A DNA stretch of 64,000 nt from Pseudomonas sp. R37(2017) (GCF_002113375.1 NZ_NEHO01000001.1:280950-344949); one strand, 5' to 3'. Shown: positions 1 to 9,574, counted from the first letter of the stretch. The notes: generated by a model not told the origin, from the letters alone. Program-made: numbers and translations.

Positions 1-42
1 AGCTTTTCAGCCCGGGGGATTTTTGTTGCCTGTCAAATTGCT

Positions 43-137
43 ATCGCGGGCAAGCCCGCTCCCACAGTGATCTTCGGTGGTTACAAAACTTTCAGTTCAC
101 CTCGGACCCTGTGGGAGCGGGCTTGCCCACGATTGGC
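43..137. repeat. REP palindrome pair (inverted)
   Basis: Two copies of the REP core lie in inverted orientation: one at 43–66 ending in GCTCCCACA, and its inverse starting TGTGGGAGCGGGCTTGC at 110. The same core recurs at many intergenic sites in this window. Nothing else is seen in positions 1–153. Confidence 0.8.
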
Positions 138-153
138 GCGACGCGGTTTCGGA

Positions 154-918
154 TCAGATCTTCGCCGGCGAACGCCCTGGCTTCTTGGTCTGCAACAAAT
201 GCGAGAACACCGCATGCAGATCATCCGACGCACTCTCCTCGTCGAGGTTGAGCTTGCTGTCGATGTGATCCATGTGATGCATCATCAGGTTCACCGCCAA
301 CTCACCGTCGCGCTTCTCGATGGCGTCGATCAATTGGGTGTGTTCGTCGTAGGAGCAGTGGGAGCGGTTGCCGCTTTCGTATTGGGCAATGATCAGCGAA
401 GTCTGGGACACCAGGCTGCGCTGGAAGCTGATCAACGGCGCGTTTTTCGCCGCTTCGGCCAGTTTCAGGTGGAACTCGCCCGACAGGCGGATGCCGGCAC
501 CACGGTCGCCACGGGAAAAACTGTCACGTTCGTCGTTGACCATCTGGCGCAATTCGGCAATCTGCTCGGCGGTCGCGTGCTGAACAGCCAGCTCGGTGAT
601 CGCGCGCTCCACCAGTCGACGGGCCATGAACACCTGGCGGGCTTCTTCGACGCTCGGGCTGGCGACCACAGCACCGCGATTCGGACGCAGCAACACCACG
701 CTTTCATGGGCCAGGCGCGACAAAGCACGGCGAATGATGGTGCGGCTGACCCCGAAAATCTCCCCCAGCGCTTCTTCGCTCAACTTGGTGCCGGGCGCCA
801 GACGCTGCTCGAGGATGGCCTCGAAGATATGCGCGTAGACAATATCGTCCTGGGTACCGCTGCGACCGGCTTTACCGGCTCGCGGCTGTTTCTTTAGGGG
901 TTGCAACTGTTCGTTCAT
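154..918 (-). CDS. GntR family (FCD subfamily) transcriptional regulator
   Basis: This 254-residue protein has an N-terminal winged helix (about residues 20–90, with GVSRTIIRRALSRL as recognition helix) and a C-terminal FCD ligand-binding domain. FCD metal-ligand positions are visible (EFHLKLAEAA, DEHTQLIDAI and the MMHHMDHID segment). FCD regulators usually bind small carboxylates or related metabolites and repress nearby catabolic or transport genes. The ATG at 918 is chosen because the family's N-terminal helix follows it and the longer reading frame runs into REP sequence. It is divergent from a BenE-type transporter. Pseudomonads have a similar regulator next to purine (xanthine/guanine) catabolism genes, but the effector cannot be read from sequence. 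Confidence 0.85.
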   Translation of the reverse strand: MNEQLQPLKKQPRAGKAGRSGTQDDIVYAHIFEAILEQRLAPGTKLSEEALGEIFGVSRTIIRRALSRLAHESVVLLRPNRGAVVASPSVEEARQVFMARRLVERAITELAVQHATAEQIAELRQMVNDERDSFSRGDRGAGIRLSGEFHLKLAEAAKNAPLISFQRSLVSQTSLIIAQYESGNRSHCSYDEHTQLIDAIEKRDGELAVNLMMHHMDHIDSKLNLDEESASDDLHAVFSHLLQTKKPGRSPAKI

Positions 919-1010
919 GGGCACTCGGGTCGGAAGAACTGCGGCGAATTGACGGTGACTGTAATACGGCACAGTGGGTCGCTGGCAAGTATCGCGTAAA
1001 AAACATGCCG

Positions 1011-1022
1011 ATTGTACACAAT
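1011..1022. promoter_or_regulatory. Putative GntR/FCD operator
   Basis: The imperfect palindrome ATTGT-AC-ACAAT lies in the 342-bp intergenic region between the GntR gene and the transporter, about 93 bp upstream of the regulator start. FCD regulators often bind TTGTA-N-ACAA-type palindromes, so this is a plausible autoregulatory site. The rest of 919–1260 holds a REP pair (1122–1210) and no gene. Confidence 0.4.
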
Positions 1023-1121
1023 GAATGGTGGCAACACGACTGTACGGCTGAATGTTGCCTCGGCTGTATCGCAACGTCTGGTTACCTTTGAGTTTAGGCT
1101 TGTTCGCAGAATCCGCCTTCC

Positions 1122-1210
1122 TGTGGGAGCGGGCTTGCTCGCGAATGCAGTCTGTCAGCAACATCAATGTCGACTGACACGCCCTCTTCGCGAGCAAGCC
1201 CGCTCCCACA
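1122..1210. repeat. REP palindrome pair (inverted)
   Basis: A TGTGGGAGCGGGCTTGCTCG core at 1122 is followed about 50 bp later by its inverse, ending GCTCCCACA at 1210. The pair can fold into a long hairpin. It sits 50 bp upstream of the transporter start. Confidence 0.85.
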
Positions 1211-1260
1211 AGGTTCTGCATCGCTGCGAACATCTTCATCTGTTAAGGAACACCCCCGTC

Positions 1261-2454
1261 ATGAACGACGCCACCCACACGCAAATCCGCCCTTTGGCCG
1301 ACACTTCGCCATCGGCCATCGTCGCCGGCTTCATCGCCATGATGACCGGCTACACCAGCTCCCTGGTGCTGATGTTTCAGGCCGGGCAAGCGGCGGGCCT
1401 GAGCAGCGGGCAGATTTCTTCGTGGATCTGGGCCATCTCGATCGGCATGGCGGTGTGTTCCATCGGCCTGTCCTTGCGCTATCGCACGCCGATCACCATT
1501 GCCTGGTCGACCCCGGGCGCCGCACTGCTGATCACCAGCCTGGGGGGTGTGAGCTACGGCGAGGCCATTGGTGCCTACATTACCTGCGCGGTGCTGGTGA
1601 CGATTTGCGGGCTGACCGGCAGTTTCGAACGACTGGTGAAAAAGATCCCGGCATCCCTGGCCGCCGCCCTGCTGGCAGGAATCCTGTTCAAGATCGGCAG
1701 CGAGATTTTCGTCGCCGCGCAACACCGCACCGCCCTGGTTCTGGGCATGTTTGTCACTTATCTGATGGTCAAGCGCCTGTCGCCCCGCTATGCGGTGTTG
1801 GCGGCATTGCTGATTGGCACCGCATTGTCAGGCTTCATGGGGCTGCTGGACTTCAGCGGCTTCCACCTGGAAGTGGCCACGCCGGTCTGGACCACCCCGC
1901 ACTTCTCCCTGGCCGCGACCATCAGCATCGGCATCCCGCTGTTTGTCGTCGCCATGACCTCACAAAACATGCCCGGTATCGCCGTACTGCGTGCCGACGG
2001 TTACACGGTGCCCGCCTCGCCGCTGATCACCACCACCGGCATCGCCAGTTTGCTGCTGGCACCCTTCGGTTCTCACGGGATCAATCTGGCGGCGATCAGC
2101 GCGGCGATCTGCACCGGACCGCACGCCCACGAGGATCGCAACAAGCGCTACACCGCAGCGGTCTGGTGCGGGGTTTTCTACGGGATCGCCGGGGTGTTCG
2201 GCGCGACGCTCGCGGCATTGTTTGCCGCGCTGCCCAAGGAACTGGTGCTGTCGATCGCGGCGCTGGCGCTGTTCGGCTCGATCATCAACGGCTTGAGCAT
2301 CGCCATGAGCGAAGTGAAAGAGCGTGAGGCGGCGCTGATCACCTTCATGGTCACGGCATCGGGCCTGACGCTGTTTTCCATCGGTTCGGCGTTCTGGGGG
2401 ATTGTCGCGGGGGTGGTGACGCTGGTGATTTTGAATTGGAGAAAGCAGCTATAA
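1261..2454 (+). CDS. benE: BenE family benzoate/H+ symporter-like transporter
   Basis: The 397-residue, very hydrophobic protein has roughly a dozen membrane segments from residue 20 to the C-terminus. It carries BenE-family features: an N-terminal ASPSAIVAGFIA-like stretch (here SPSAIVAGFIAMMTGYTSS), ITIAWSTPGAAL and PLFVVAMTSQNMPG. The family imports benzoate or related aromatic acids with protons across the inner membrane. The ATG at 1261 follows an AAGGA ribosome-binding site, and upstream in-frame codons lie in REP sequence. No benzoate degradation genes are nearby, so the substrate is uncertain. The stop codon is followed at once by a tandem heptamer repeat. Confidence 0.85.
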   Translation: MNDATHTQIRPLADTSPSAIVAGFIAMMTGYTSSLVLMFQAGQAAGLSSGQISSWIWAISIGMAVCSIGLSLRYRTPITIAWSTPGAALLITSLGGVSYGEAIGAYITCAVLVTICGLTGSFERLVKKIPASLAAALLAGILFKIGSEIFVAAQHRTALVLGMFVTYLMVKRLSPRYAVLAALLIGTALSGFMGLLDFSGFHLEVATPVWTTPHFSLAATISIGIPLFVVAMTSQNMPGIAVLRADGYTVPASPLITTTGIASLLLAPFGSHGINLAAISAAICTGPHAHEDRNKRYTAAVWCGVFYGIAGVFGATLAALFAALPKELVLSIAALALFGSIINGLSIAMSEVKEREAALITFMVTASGLTLFSIGSAFWGIVAGVVTLVILNWRKQL

Positions 2455-2510
2455 GCTGCAAGCTGCAAGCTGCAAGCTGCAAGCGCATTTAACTTGCCGC
2501 TTGCAGCTTG
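2453..2510. repeat. Tandem heptamer repeat forming a 13-bp hairpin
   Basis: Four direct copies of AAGCTGC (2453–2480) overlap the benE stop codon. The arm CAAGCTGCAAGCG (2473–2485) is perfectly complementary to CGCTTGCAGCTTG (2498–2510) across a 12-nt loop. The element lies between converging genes and could act as a shared stop or RNA-stabilising structure, though no clear T-run follows. Confidence 0.75.
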
Positions 2511-2526
2511 AGGCTTGTAACTGCTT

Positions 2527-2868
2527 TTAAGCCTGATTGATCGGCTTTTCCGGGTACCAGACGTCCAGCAGCGGGCTGACTTCAACGCTGGTCAGCTCGG
2601 TGCGACCCTTGAGCCAGGCTTCAACGGCAGCGCGCTGTTCAGCGCTGACCGAGCCACGCTTCTGCAGGCAAACCAGACCGTAGTCGTCGCCGCCAACATA
2701 GCCAAGGCCGTTGGCTTCCATGGCTTCTTTGAGGAACGCATCGAGGAACGCATCAATGGCTTCTTCGGACAAGTCTTCTTTGAAGTCCAGGTTCAGTTCG
2801 AAACCCAGCTCTTGAAATTCATCGACGCACAGTTTTTTGCGCAGACGCTGGGAACGGTTAGTCGCCAT
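2527..2868 (-). CDS. yggL: YggL family 50S ribosome-binding protein (DUF469)
   Basis: The 113-residue protein starts MATNRSQRLRKKLCVDEFQELGF and is typical in length and sequence for the YggL/DUF469 family. These small acidic proteins are reported to bind the large ribosomal subunit. The ATG at 2868 is preceded by AGAGGATTGTTCC, which carries a usable AGAGGA ribosome-binding site. The gene converges on the BenE transporter and is divergent from dacB. Its physiological role is not evident from the sequence. Confidence 0.85.
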   Translation of the reverse strand: MATNRSQRLRKKLCVDEFQELGFELNLDFKEDLSEEAIDAFLDAFLKEAMEANGLGYVGGDDYGLVCLQKRGSVSAEQRAAVEAWLKGRTELTSVEVSPLLDVWYPEKPINQA

Positions 2869-3101
2869 TGGAACAATCCTCTTGAGTAATAACGGGCGGC
2901 ACTTTAGCAGTTTAAGCCGCCGATTGCCTGACTCTCTGGGCCTCCACACCTACCGTCGGTAAAAAAATAGCCGATCGGACAGCACGCGCACGGCACAAGT
3001 CGTGACACCTTGGGGCATAATGCCGACACTTTCATGACCATTGAGGGAATTTATCTCCATGCCCTCGTTTTTTTCCCCTCGGCTGTAGGGTTTTATTTCA
3101 G

Positions 3102-4562
3102 ATGATCAAATCTTTGCGTCCATTGCTGTTGGCTGGTTTTCTTCTACCCCTGGCCCTCCCCGTTTGCGCAGCTCCACTCAATACCGCGTTGTCGCCCAAC
3201 GTTGAAAAAGCCTTGAAAGCCAGCAAGTTGCAGGACAACGCCCTGTCGCTGGTGATGATCCCGCTCACCGGTCCCGGCATCCCGACAGTGTTCAACGCAG
3301 ACGTGTCGGTCAACCCGGCGTCGACCATGAAACTGGTCACCACCTACGCGGCCCTGGAAATGCTCGGCCCGAACCATCAGTGGAAAACCGAGTTCTACAC
3401 CGACGGCACCCTCAGTGGCGGCATCCTCAACGGCAACCTCTACCTCAAGGGTGGCGGCGATCCGAAGCTGAACATGGAAAAACTCTGGCTGTTGATGCGC
3501 GACCTGCGTGCCAACGGGGTCACCCAGGTCACTGGCGACCTGGTGCTGGATAAAACCTTCTTCGTGCAACCGCAATTGCCGGAGTTCAATGACGATGGCA
3601 ACGACGACAACAAGCCGTTCCTGGTCAAACCCGACTCGTTGCTGGTCAACCTCAAGGCCCTGCGCTTCGTCGCGCGCAATGACTCGGGCAAGGTACTGGT
3701 CTCGGTGGAACCGCCGATTGCGAGCATCCGCATCGACAACCAGGTCAAGGCCCTGAACTCCAAACAGTGCACCGGTGGTGTGCGCTACAACCCGGTGGCA
3801 CAGGCCGATGGCACTGTAAGCGTTACCGTTGGCGGTCAACTGGGTGAAGGCTGCAGCTCGCAGACCTACCTGTCGCTGCTCGACCACGCGACCTACACCG
3901 CTGGCGCCGTCCGCGCGATCTGGAAGGAACTGGGTGGCAGCATCCAGGGCAGGGATGTGCTGGCGCCAACACCCAAAGACGCCAAGGTTCTGGCCCGGGC
4001 GTTCTCGCCGGACCTGGCGGAAATCATCCGCGACATCAACAAGTACAGTAACAACACCATGGCCCAGCAGTTGTTCCTGAGTCTCGGCCAACGCTTCCGC
4101 ACCGAGGCCGATGGTGACGACGCCAAGGCAGCCCAACGTGTCGTGCGTCAGTGGCTGGCGAAGAAGGGCATCACCGCACCGCACCTGGTAATGGAGAACG
4201 GTTCCGGCCTGTCCCGTTCCGAGCGCGTAAGCGCCCGGGAAATGGCCTCGATGCTCGAAGCGGCATGGCGCAGCCCGTATGCCGCCGAGTACATCAGTTC
4301 GATGCCGATTGCCGGCACCGACGGCACCATGCGCAAGCGCCTGAAGACCACCGCGATGCGCGGCGAGGCCCACGTCAAGACCGGCACCCTGAACACCGTG
4401 CGGGCGATTGCCGGTTTCAGTCGCGACGTTAACGGTAATACCTGGGCGGTCGTGGCGATTCTCAACGACAAGGCCCCGTTCGGTGCTTCTTCGGTGCTGG
4501 ATCAGGTGCTGCTGGACCTGTACCGCCAACCGAAAGTGCCGCAGACGGCTTCGGTGTTGTAA
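3102..4562 (+). CDS. dacB: D-alanyl-D-alanine carboxypeptidase/endopeptidase (PBP4 type)
   Basis: This periplasmic peptidoglycan hydrolase is 486 residues long, usual for MEROPS family S13. It has a signal peptide (residues 1–24, cut near CAA). The three penicillin-binding motifs are present: STMK with nucleophile Ser74, SNN in the middle (KYSNNTMAQQ), and KTG near the C-terminus (HVKTGTLNTV). The long insert between motifs 1 and 2 is characteristic of PBP4. It removes terminal D-Ala or cleaves cross-links during wall remodelling. It stands alone and is followed by a REP pair. Confidence 0.93.
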   Translation: MIKSLRPLLLAGFLLPLALPVCAAPLNTALSPNVEKALKASKLQDNALSLVMIPLTGPGIPTVFNADVSVNPASTMKLVTTYAALEMLGPNHQWKTEFYTDGTLSGGILNGNLYLKGGGDPKLNMEKLWLLMRDLRANGVTQVTGDLVLDKTFFVQPQLPEFNDDGNDDNKPFLVKPDSLLVNLKALRFVARNDSGKVLVSVEPPIASIRIDNQVKALNSKQCTGGVRYNPVAQADGTVSVTVGGQLGEGCSSQTYLSLLDHATYTAGAVRAIWKELGGSIQGRDVLAPTPKDAKVLARAFSPDLAEIIRDINKYSNNTMAQQLFLSLGQRFRTEADGDDAKAAQRVVRQWLAKKGITAPHLVMENGSGLSRSERVSAREMASMLEAAWRSPYAAEYISSMPIAGTDGTMRKRLKTTAMRGEAHVKTGTLNTVRAIAGFSRDVNGNTWAVVAILNDKAPFGASSVLDQVLLDLYRQPKVPQTASVL

Positions 4563-4591
4563 CCCGGCTCTGAAGAACACTGTAGATCCCT

Positions 4592-4680
4592 TGTAGGAGC
4601 GAGCCTGCTCGCGATAACGGAGTGTCAGCCACCATCAATTTGACTGGACTGACGCCATCGCGAGCAGGCTCGCTCCTACA
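4592..4680. repeat. REP palindrome pair (inverted)
   Basis: TGTAGGAGCGAGCCTGCTCG at 4592 is matched by its inverse ending GCTCGCTCCTACA at 4680, with about 40 bp between. It lies between the converging dacB and diguanylate cyclase genes. Confidence 0.85.
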
Positions 4681-4700
4681 GAGGTCAGTAGACAGCCCAG

Positions 4701-7139
4701 TTAATTCATCTCCTCCTCAACCCGATCCCTTCCTGCCTGTTTCGCCGCATACACCCCCGAATCCGCACGCAGCAGCAGGGCATCGGCACCCTCTCCGGCC
4801 CGCCAACTGGCAATCCCGAAACTGGCGGTCACCGTACCGACACCTTCAATGGGTGAACTGCGCAGGCCTTGCCACAATTGCAGGGCCAACACGTAGGCCT
4901 GTTCGCCAGCGATATCCGGGCACAGCACCATGAACTCCTCGCCACCCAGGCGACAGAACACATCGGTGCGACGCAGCCGGTGACCGATCCGTTCGCAGAC
5001 CGCCTGCAACACCCGATCCCCGATGGCATGGCCATGCAGGTCATTGATGCGCTTGAAGTGGTCGATATCGAGCATGATCACCGATAAATCCCCACTGCTT
5101 CGCTCCACCCGGGTCATTTCGATGGTCAGGCGCTCCTGGAAATAACGCCGGTTGTGGATGCCGGTCAGCGAGTCGGTGACCGATAACGCGCGCAACTCTT
5201 CTTCCACCCGCTTCATATCGGAAATGTCCGAGATGTAGCCGTGCCACAGCACACCGCCACCGGGCAGTTCCTCCGGAGTGGCTTCGCCGCGAACCCAGCG
5301 TAAACCACGTTGCGGCAGTTGCACGCGGTACTCCTCGCGCCAGGGGCTGAGGGTGTCGGCCGAGGCACGGATGGAGGCGCGGACACGGGTGGTGTCCTGA
5401 GGATGAATCCGGGTGAAGATCGACTCGGCGTTGAGCAGCAGCACGTCGGGCTCCAGCTCGTAGATCTCGCGAATGCCGTCGCTGGCGTAAATCACGCTGA
5501 AACGTCCGTCGAACTCCATCTTGAACTGGTAGATGCCACCGGGCACATGGGCGCTGAGTTTCTTCAGCAGCAGATCCCGCGCCGCGAGCGCTTCGTGGAC
5601 TCGCTTGCGTTCGGTGATGTCGATGCACACCGCCAGGTGCCCGACCCACAGGCCTTGTTCGTCGAGCACCGGTGTGGCGAGCATGTTGACCATCAAATGG
5701 CTGCCATCGCCGCGCACCAGCGTCCACTCCCGCGCCTCGTAGCCGCCCTCGACACCGCCTTCGACCAGCATCGCCTGGCAAGTCGGCACCGGTTTGCCAA
5801 AGCGCTCACTCAGTTCCACGGAGCGAGCGACCAGTTCCCGGGGCAGGTGCAGGTTCTCCAGGGTCATATGGCCGACCACTTCGGCACTGGTATAGCCAAG
5901 CATCTGCTCGGCACCGGCGTTGAAGGTGCTGATGACGCCGCGCAAGTCGGTGGCGATGATCGCCACCTGGGTAGCGGCGTTGAGCACGCCACGCAACTGA
6001 CCATGGGTGCCGCGCAGTTCCTGCTCTCGATCGCGCAGTTCCCGGGTTCGTTGCTCGACCAGCCCCAAGGCGCGCTGCCGCTGACTGACCAGCACGTACA
6101 GCAGGGCACTGAGCATCACGCTGAGCAATCCACCCAACACCACCACGCTGGTCACGGAGGAATGGTTGGCCTGCACGAACGCGTCGCTGGGCTGGATATC
6201 GACTTGATAGTCATGGTCGGCCATACGCAACAGGCGTGTGGCGGACAAATCGCTGATGGCCGGCAGGTTGGCCGACTTGAACAGCACTTCGTGCTGGTCG
6301 TCGGTCGACAAATCGAGGATACGCACCGAGAGATAGTCACGGCTCGCTTCCGGCAGCCCGTCCGCCAGCAACTGGCGCATGCTGATCACCGCCATGACAT
6401 AACCGTAGGGCTTCGTGCCCATGGGATCCTGAATGCTGCGCCTGGTGACCGGCGCGACCAGCAACACACCTCGTGCGTAGGCGGGTTCGATACTCACCAG
6501 ATGCATCGGTTGGGAGACCGCCATGCCGCCATGCTGATCGGCCCGCTCGAGCGTGGCACGCCGCAGCGGCTGGGCCAGCAAATCGTAACCCAGGGGAGAG
6601 CCGAGTTTGCTTTGCGTCTGGCTATAGAGCACCGCGACGTACTCATCTCGCTCGCCGGCCGGCTGCAATTGGCCATCGGCATTGAGTTCTCTCAGGGTAA
6701 AGCTGCTCAAGCCTTCGTCACGCGCGCGACGCTCGAACGCCGCCCGCTCGTCACGCGTGACCCGTTGCGCATAGGAGTACGCCTGGGTTCGCAGCAGCAA
6801 AGGTTGGGTGTAGCCGTCGAATTCCGCTCGGGAAACCGAATCGGAATTGGCAAAAAAACGGCGCAGCCCATCGAGGCGCTGCTCCTGATCTTCGAATCGC
6901 TCTTCGATACGGCTGTAACGCTCATTGGCCAGCAATTGAAAACGTTGCCGCAATTGATGGTGAAACAGATTCAGCGTCGACCACGCCAGCAAGCCCGTGA
7001 GCACCCCGCCGACAAGCAATACCAGCAGTGCGACCCGCCAGGCCGAAACATCTTCGCTGATAAAGCCCAGGATCCTGGGGCGCACGGCGCGCAACGACAT
7101 AGAACGCAAACTCAAAACGCCAGGTGCGGAGAAGCCCAT
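4701..7139 (-). CDS. Membrane diguanylate cyclase (CHASE–PAS–PAS–GGDEF)
   Basis: The 812-residue protein makes c-di-GMP in response to an outside signal. Reading from the N-terminus there is a membrane helix (about 34–56), a periplasmic CHASE domain (about 80–300), a second membrane helix (about 325–348), a short coiled coil, two PAS/PAC modules (about 380–510 and 520–640), and a GGDEF domain (about 650–805). The active-site loop is intact (LGGEEF), and an RRTD inhibitory-site motif lies five residues before it. There is no EAL domain. The start could instead be Met14, as no strong ribosome-binding site separates the two. The ligand is unknown. Confidence 0.9.
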   Translation of the reverse strand: MGFSAPGVLSLRSMSLRAVRPRILGFISEDVSAWRVALLVLLVGGVLTGLLAWSTLNLFHHQLRQRFQLLANERYSRIEERFEDQEQRLDGLRRFFANSDSVSRAEFDGYTQPLLLRTQAYSYAQRVTRDERAAFERRARDEGLSSFTLRELNADGQLQPAGERDEYVAVLYSQTQSKLGSPLGYDLLAQPLRRATLERADQHGGMAVSQPMHLVSIEPAYARGVLLVAPVTRRSIQDPMGTKPYGYVMAVISMRQLLADGLPEASRDYLSVRILDLSTDDQHEVLFKSANLPAISDLSATRLLRMADHDYQVDIQPSDAFVQANHSSVTSVVVLGGLLSVMLSALLYVLVSQRQRALGLVEQRTRELRDREQELRGTHGQLRGVLNAATQVAIIATDLRGVISTFNAGAEQMLGYTSAEVVGHMTLENLHLPRELVARSVELSERFGKPVPTCQAMLVEGGVEGGYEAREWTLVRGDGSHLMVNMLATPVLDEQGLWVGHLAVCIDITERKRVHEALAARDLLLKKLSAHVPGGIYQFKMEFDGRFSVIYASDGIREIYELEPDVLLLNAESIFTRIHPQDTTRVRASIRASADTLSPWREEYRVQLPQRGLRWVRGEATPEELPGGGVLWHGYISDISDMKRVEEELRALSVTDSLTGIHNRRYFQERLTIEMTRVERSSGDLSVIMLDIDHFKRINDLHGHAIGDRVLQAVCERIGHRLRRTDVFCRLGGEEFMVLCPDIAGEQAYVLALQLWQGLRSSPIEGVGTVTASFGIASWRAGEGADALLLRADSGVYAAKQAGRDRVEEEMN

Positions 7140-7197
7140 TGGCCATGGGTTGAGTTATAGCCATTCGCCACTAATTTGACCAGCACTGAACGACCCC

Positions 7198-7297
7198 TGT
7201 AGGAGCGAGCACGCTCGCGATGGTCGCTAACGACAACGCGGGGAACCTGATGCCCCGCGGTGTAGCGTCCACCATCGCGAGCGTGCTCGCTCCTACA
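7198..7297. repeat. REPIN-like element with structured spacer
   Basis: Inverted REP cores (TGTAGGAGCGAGCACGCTCG and its inverse) flank a 50–60 bp spacer with a GCGGGG…CCCCGC hairpin. Related spacers occur at 54281, 61812 and 63101, so the whole ~100 bp unit appears to be repeated. Confidence 0.85.
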
Positions 7298-7309
7298 GGA
7301 TTCCAAGTA

Positions 7310-9574
7310 TCAACGAGCCGTGATTTTCCAGGCGCGATGAATCTTCGCGTTGCGGGCAAAATCCGCATCGATGGTCTGGGCGGTGATTTCTTCGACCGCA
7401 TAGCGCTCGCCGAGGTTGGCCTCCAGTTCGAACTTGCGGAAGTTGTTGGAGAAGTACAACACCCCCCCCGGTGCCAGACGCGCCATGGCCAGGTCGATCA
7501 GTTGCACCTGATCGCGCTGCACGTCGAACACGCCTTCCATGCGCTTGGAGTTGGAGAACGTCGGCGGGTCGATGAAGATCAGGTCGTACTCGTCGCGACT
7601 GGCTTCCAGCCACGCCATTACATCGCCCTGCTCCAGGCGGTTCTTGTCGGAAAAACCGTTCAGCGACAGGTTGCGCCGCGCCCAGTCCAGATAGGTTTTC
7701 GACAGGTCGACACTGGTGGTGCTGCGCGCACCGCCCCTGGCCGCATGCACACTGGCCGTCGCGGTGTAGCAGAACAGATTGAGGAAGCGTTTGCCGGCCG
7801 CCTCCTTCTGGATACGCATGCGCATCGGCCGATGGTCGAGGAACAGGCCGGTGTCGAGATAGTCGGTGAGGTTCACCAGCAGCTTCACGCCACCTTCATT
7901 GACCTCGACGAACTTGCCCTGCGCCGCCTGACGCTCGTACTGCTTGGTACCGCTCTGACGCTCGCGTCGCTTGACCACCACACGACTCTTGTCGATGTTC
8001 AACGCCTGCGGAATCGCCGCCAGGGCATCGAACATGCGGGCCGAGGCTTTTTCCGGGTCGATGGATTTTGGTGCAGCGTACTCCTGAACATGGACCCAAT
8101 CGTGATACAGGTCGATGGCCATGGAGTATTCCGGCATGTCGGCATCGTAGACGCGGTAACAGTCGACGCCTTCACGCTTGACCCACTTGCCCAGGGTCTT
8201 GAGGTTCTTTTGCAGGCGGTTGGCGAACATCTGCCCGCCTTCGCTCAGGCGCGGTTGCTCGATCACCGGAGCCGGTGCCGGCTTGATCGGGTTGCCGTTC
8301 TTGTTGAACTTGCGTTCCTGAGGCTCGTTTGGCGCCTGATCATAAGCGGCTTGTTCACGCTCGACCTGGCGCTGCTCCGGGGTACGGCGCTCGCCGGTGA
8401 CGAACTGGTCCGGCAGCACCTTGATCAGCAGCAGCTTGCACGGCAAGGCGCCGTTCCAGAACGAATACTGCTTGTGGCTGCGAATGCCCATGCGCTTGCC
8501 CAGGTCCGGCGCGCCGGTGAACACCGCCGCTTCCCAGTTCAGGCAGGCCTGACGCAGGCGTTCGCCGAGGTTCTGGTAGAGATAGAGCAGGCTCGCCTCG
8601 TCGCCCAGGCGCTCGCCGTACGGAGGGTTGCAGATCACCAGGCCTTTCTGGTTCTGGTCCGGACGCGGCTCGAAGGTCGCGACCTCGCCCTGGTAGATCT
8701 TGATCCACTCGCTCAGCCCGGCACGCTCGACGTTGTTGCGGCCCGGTTGAATCAGGCGCGGGTCGGCTTCGTAACCGCGAATCCACAGTGGCGGCCTGGC
8801 CAGACCGGCCGCGGCGCGTTCGGACGCTTCTTCATGGAGTTTTTTCCACAGCGCCGGTACATGCCCGAGCCAGGCGGTGAAGCCCCACTGCTCGCGACGC
8901 AGGTTCGGCGCGATATCGGCGGCGATCATCGCTGCTTCGACGAGGAAAGTACCCACGCCGCACATCGGGTCGGCCAGGGCGCCGCCTTCGGCCGCGATAC
9001 GTGGCCAGCCGGAACGGATCAGGATGGCGGCCGCGAGGTTTTCCTTCAGCGGTGCCGCACCTTGCTGCAGGCGATAGCCGCGCTGGTGCAGGCTGTGACC
9101 GGACAGGTCGAGGGACAGAATGGCTTCGCCACGGTCCAGGCGCAGGTGGATACGCAGGTCCGGGTTGAGCTTGTCGATGGACGGACGAGCGCCTTGCGGG
9201 GTACGCAGTTTGTCGACGATGGCGTCCTTGACCTTCAGCGCACCGAAGTGAGTGTTGTCGATACCCGAGCCATGACCACTGAATTCGACGGCCAGGGTGC
9301 CGTCATTGAGCATGTGGTCTTCCCAGTCGATGTCCAGCACGCCGTGGTACAGGTCTTCGGCGTTCTTCATCGGGAAGCGCTTGAGCACCAGCAGCACACG
9401 GTTGGCCAGGCGCGACCACAGGCACAGGCGATAAGCGGTTTCCATGGTGGCCATGCCGCGCACGGCAGAGGTGTGTTCCCGCGCTTCCTCAAGGCCAAGC
9501 CCGACGGCTTCCTCGATGAGCAGGCCTTCAAGGCCTTTTGGGCAAGTGAGGAAGAGTTCGAAACGATCGGACAT
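7310..9574 (-). CDS. rlmL: 23S rRNA (guanine) methyltransferase RlmKL (dual domain)
   Basis: This 754-residue fused enzyme methylates two guanines of 23S rRNA (m2G2445 by the RlmL part and m7G2069 by the RlmK part, E. coli numbering). The N-terminal half has a THUMP region and a methyltransferase domain with a DPMCGVGTF SAM motif and NPPYGERLG. The C-terminal half has a second SAM fold (FCYTATASVHAARGGA) and IDPPTFSNSK. The start at 9574 (MSDRFELFLTCPKGLE) matches the family N-terminus. The order rlmL–rmf–pyrD is common in pseudomonads. Confidence 0.95.
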   Translation of the reverse strand: MSDRFELFLTCPKGLEGLLIEEAVGLGLEEAREHTSAVRGMATMETAYRLCLWSRLANRVLLVLKRFPMKNAEDLYHGVLDIDWEDHMLNDGTLAVEFSGHGSGIDNTHFGALKVKDAIVDKLRTPQGARPSIDKLNPDLRIHLRLDRGEAILSLDLSGHSLHQRGYRLQQGAAPLKENLAAAILIRSGWPRIAAEGGALADPMCGVGTFLVEAAMIAADIAPNLRREQWGFTAWLGHVPALWKKLHEEASERAAAGLARPPLWIRGYEADPRLIQPGRNNVERAGLSEWIKIYQGEVATFEPRPDQNQKGLVICNPPYGERLGDEASLLYLYQNLGERLRQACLNWEAAVFTGAPDLGKRMGIRSHKQYSFWNGALPCKLLLIKVLPDQFVTGERRTPEQRQVEREQAAYDQAPNEPQERKFNKNGNPIKPAPAPVIEQPRLSEGGQMFANRLQKNLKTLGKWVKREGVDCYRVYDADMPEYSMAIDLYHDWVHVQEYAAPKSIDPEKASARMFDALAAIPQALNIDKSRVVVKRRERQSGTKQYERQAAQGKFVEVNEGGVKLLVNLTDYLDTGLFLDHRPMRMRIQKEAAGKRFLNLFCYTATASVHAARGGARSTTSVDLSKTYLDWARRNLSLNGFSDKNRLEQGDVMAWLEASRDEYDLIFIDPPTFSNSKRMEGVFDVQRDQVQLIDLAMARLAPGGVLYFSNNFRKFELEANLGERYAVEEITAQTIDADFARNAKIHRAWKITAR

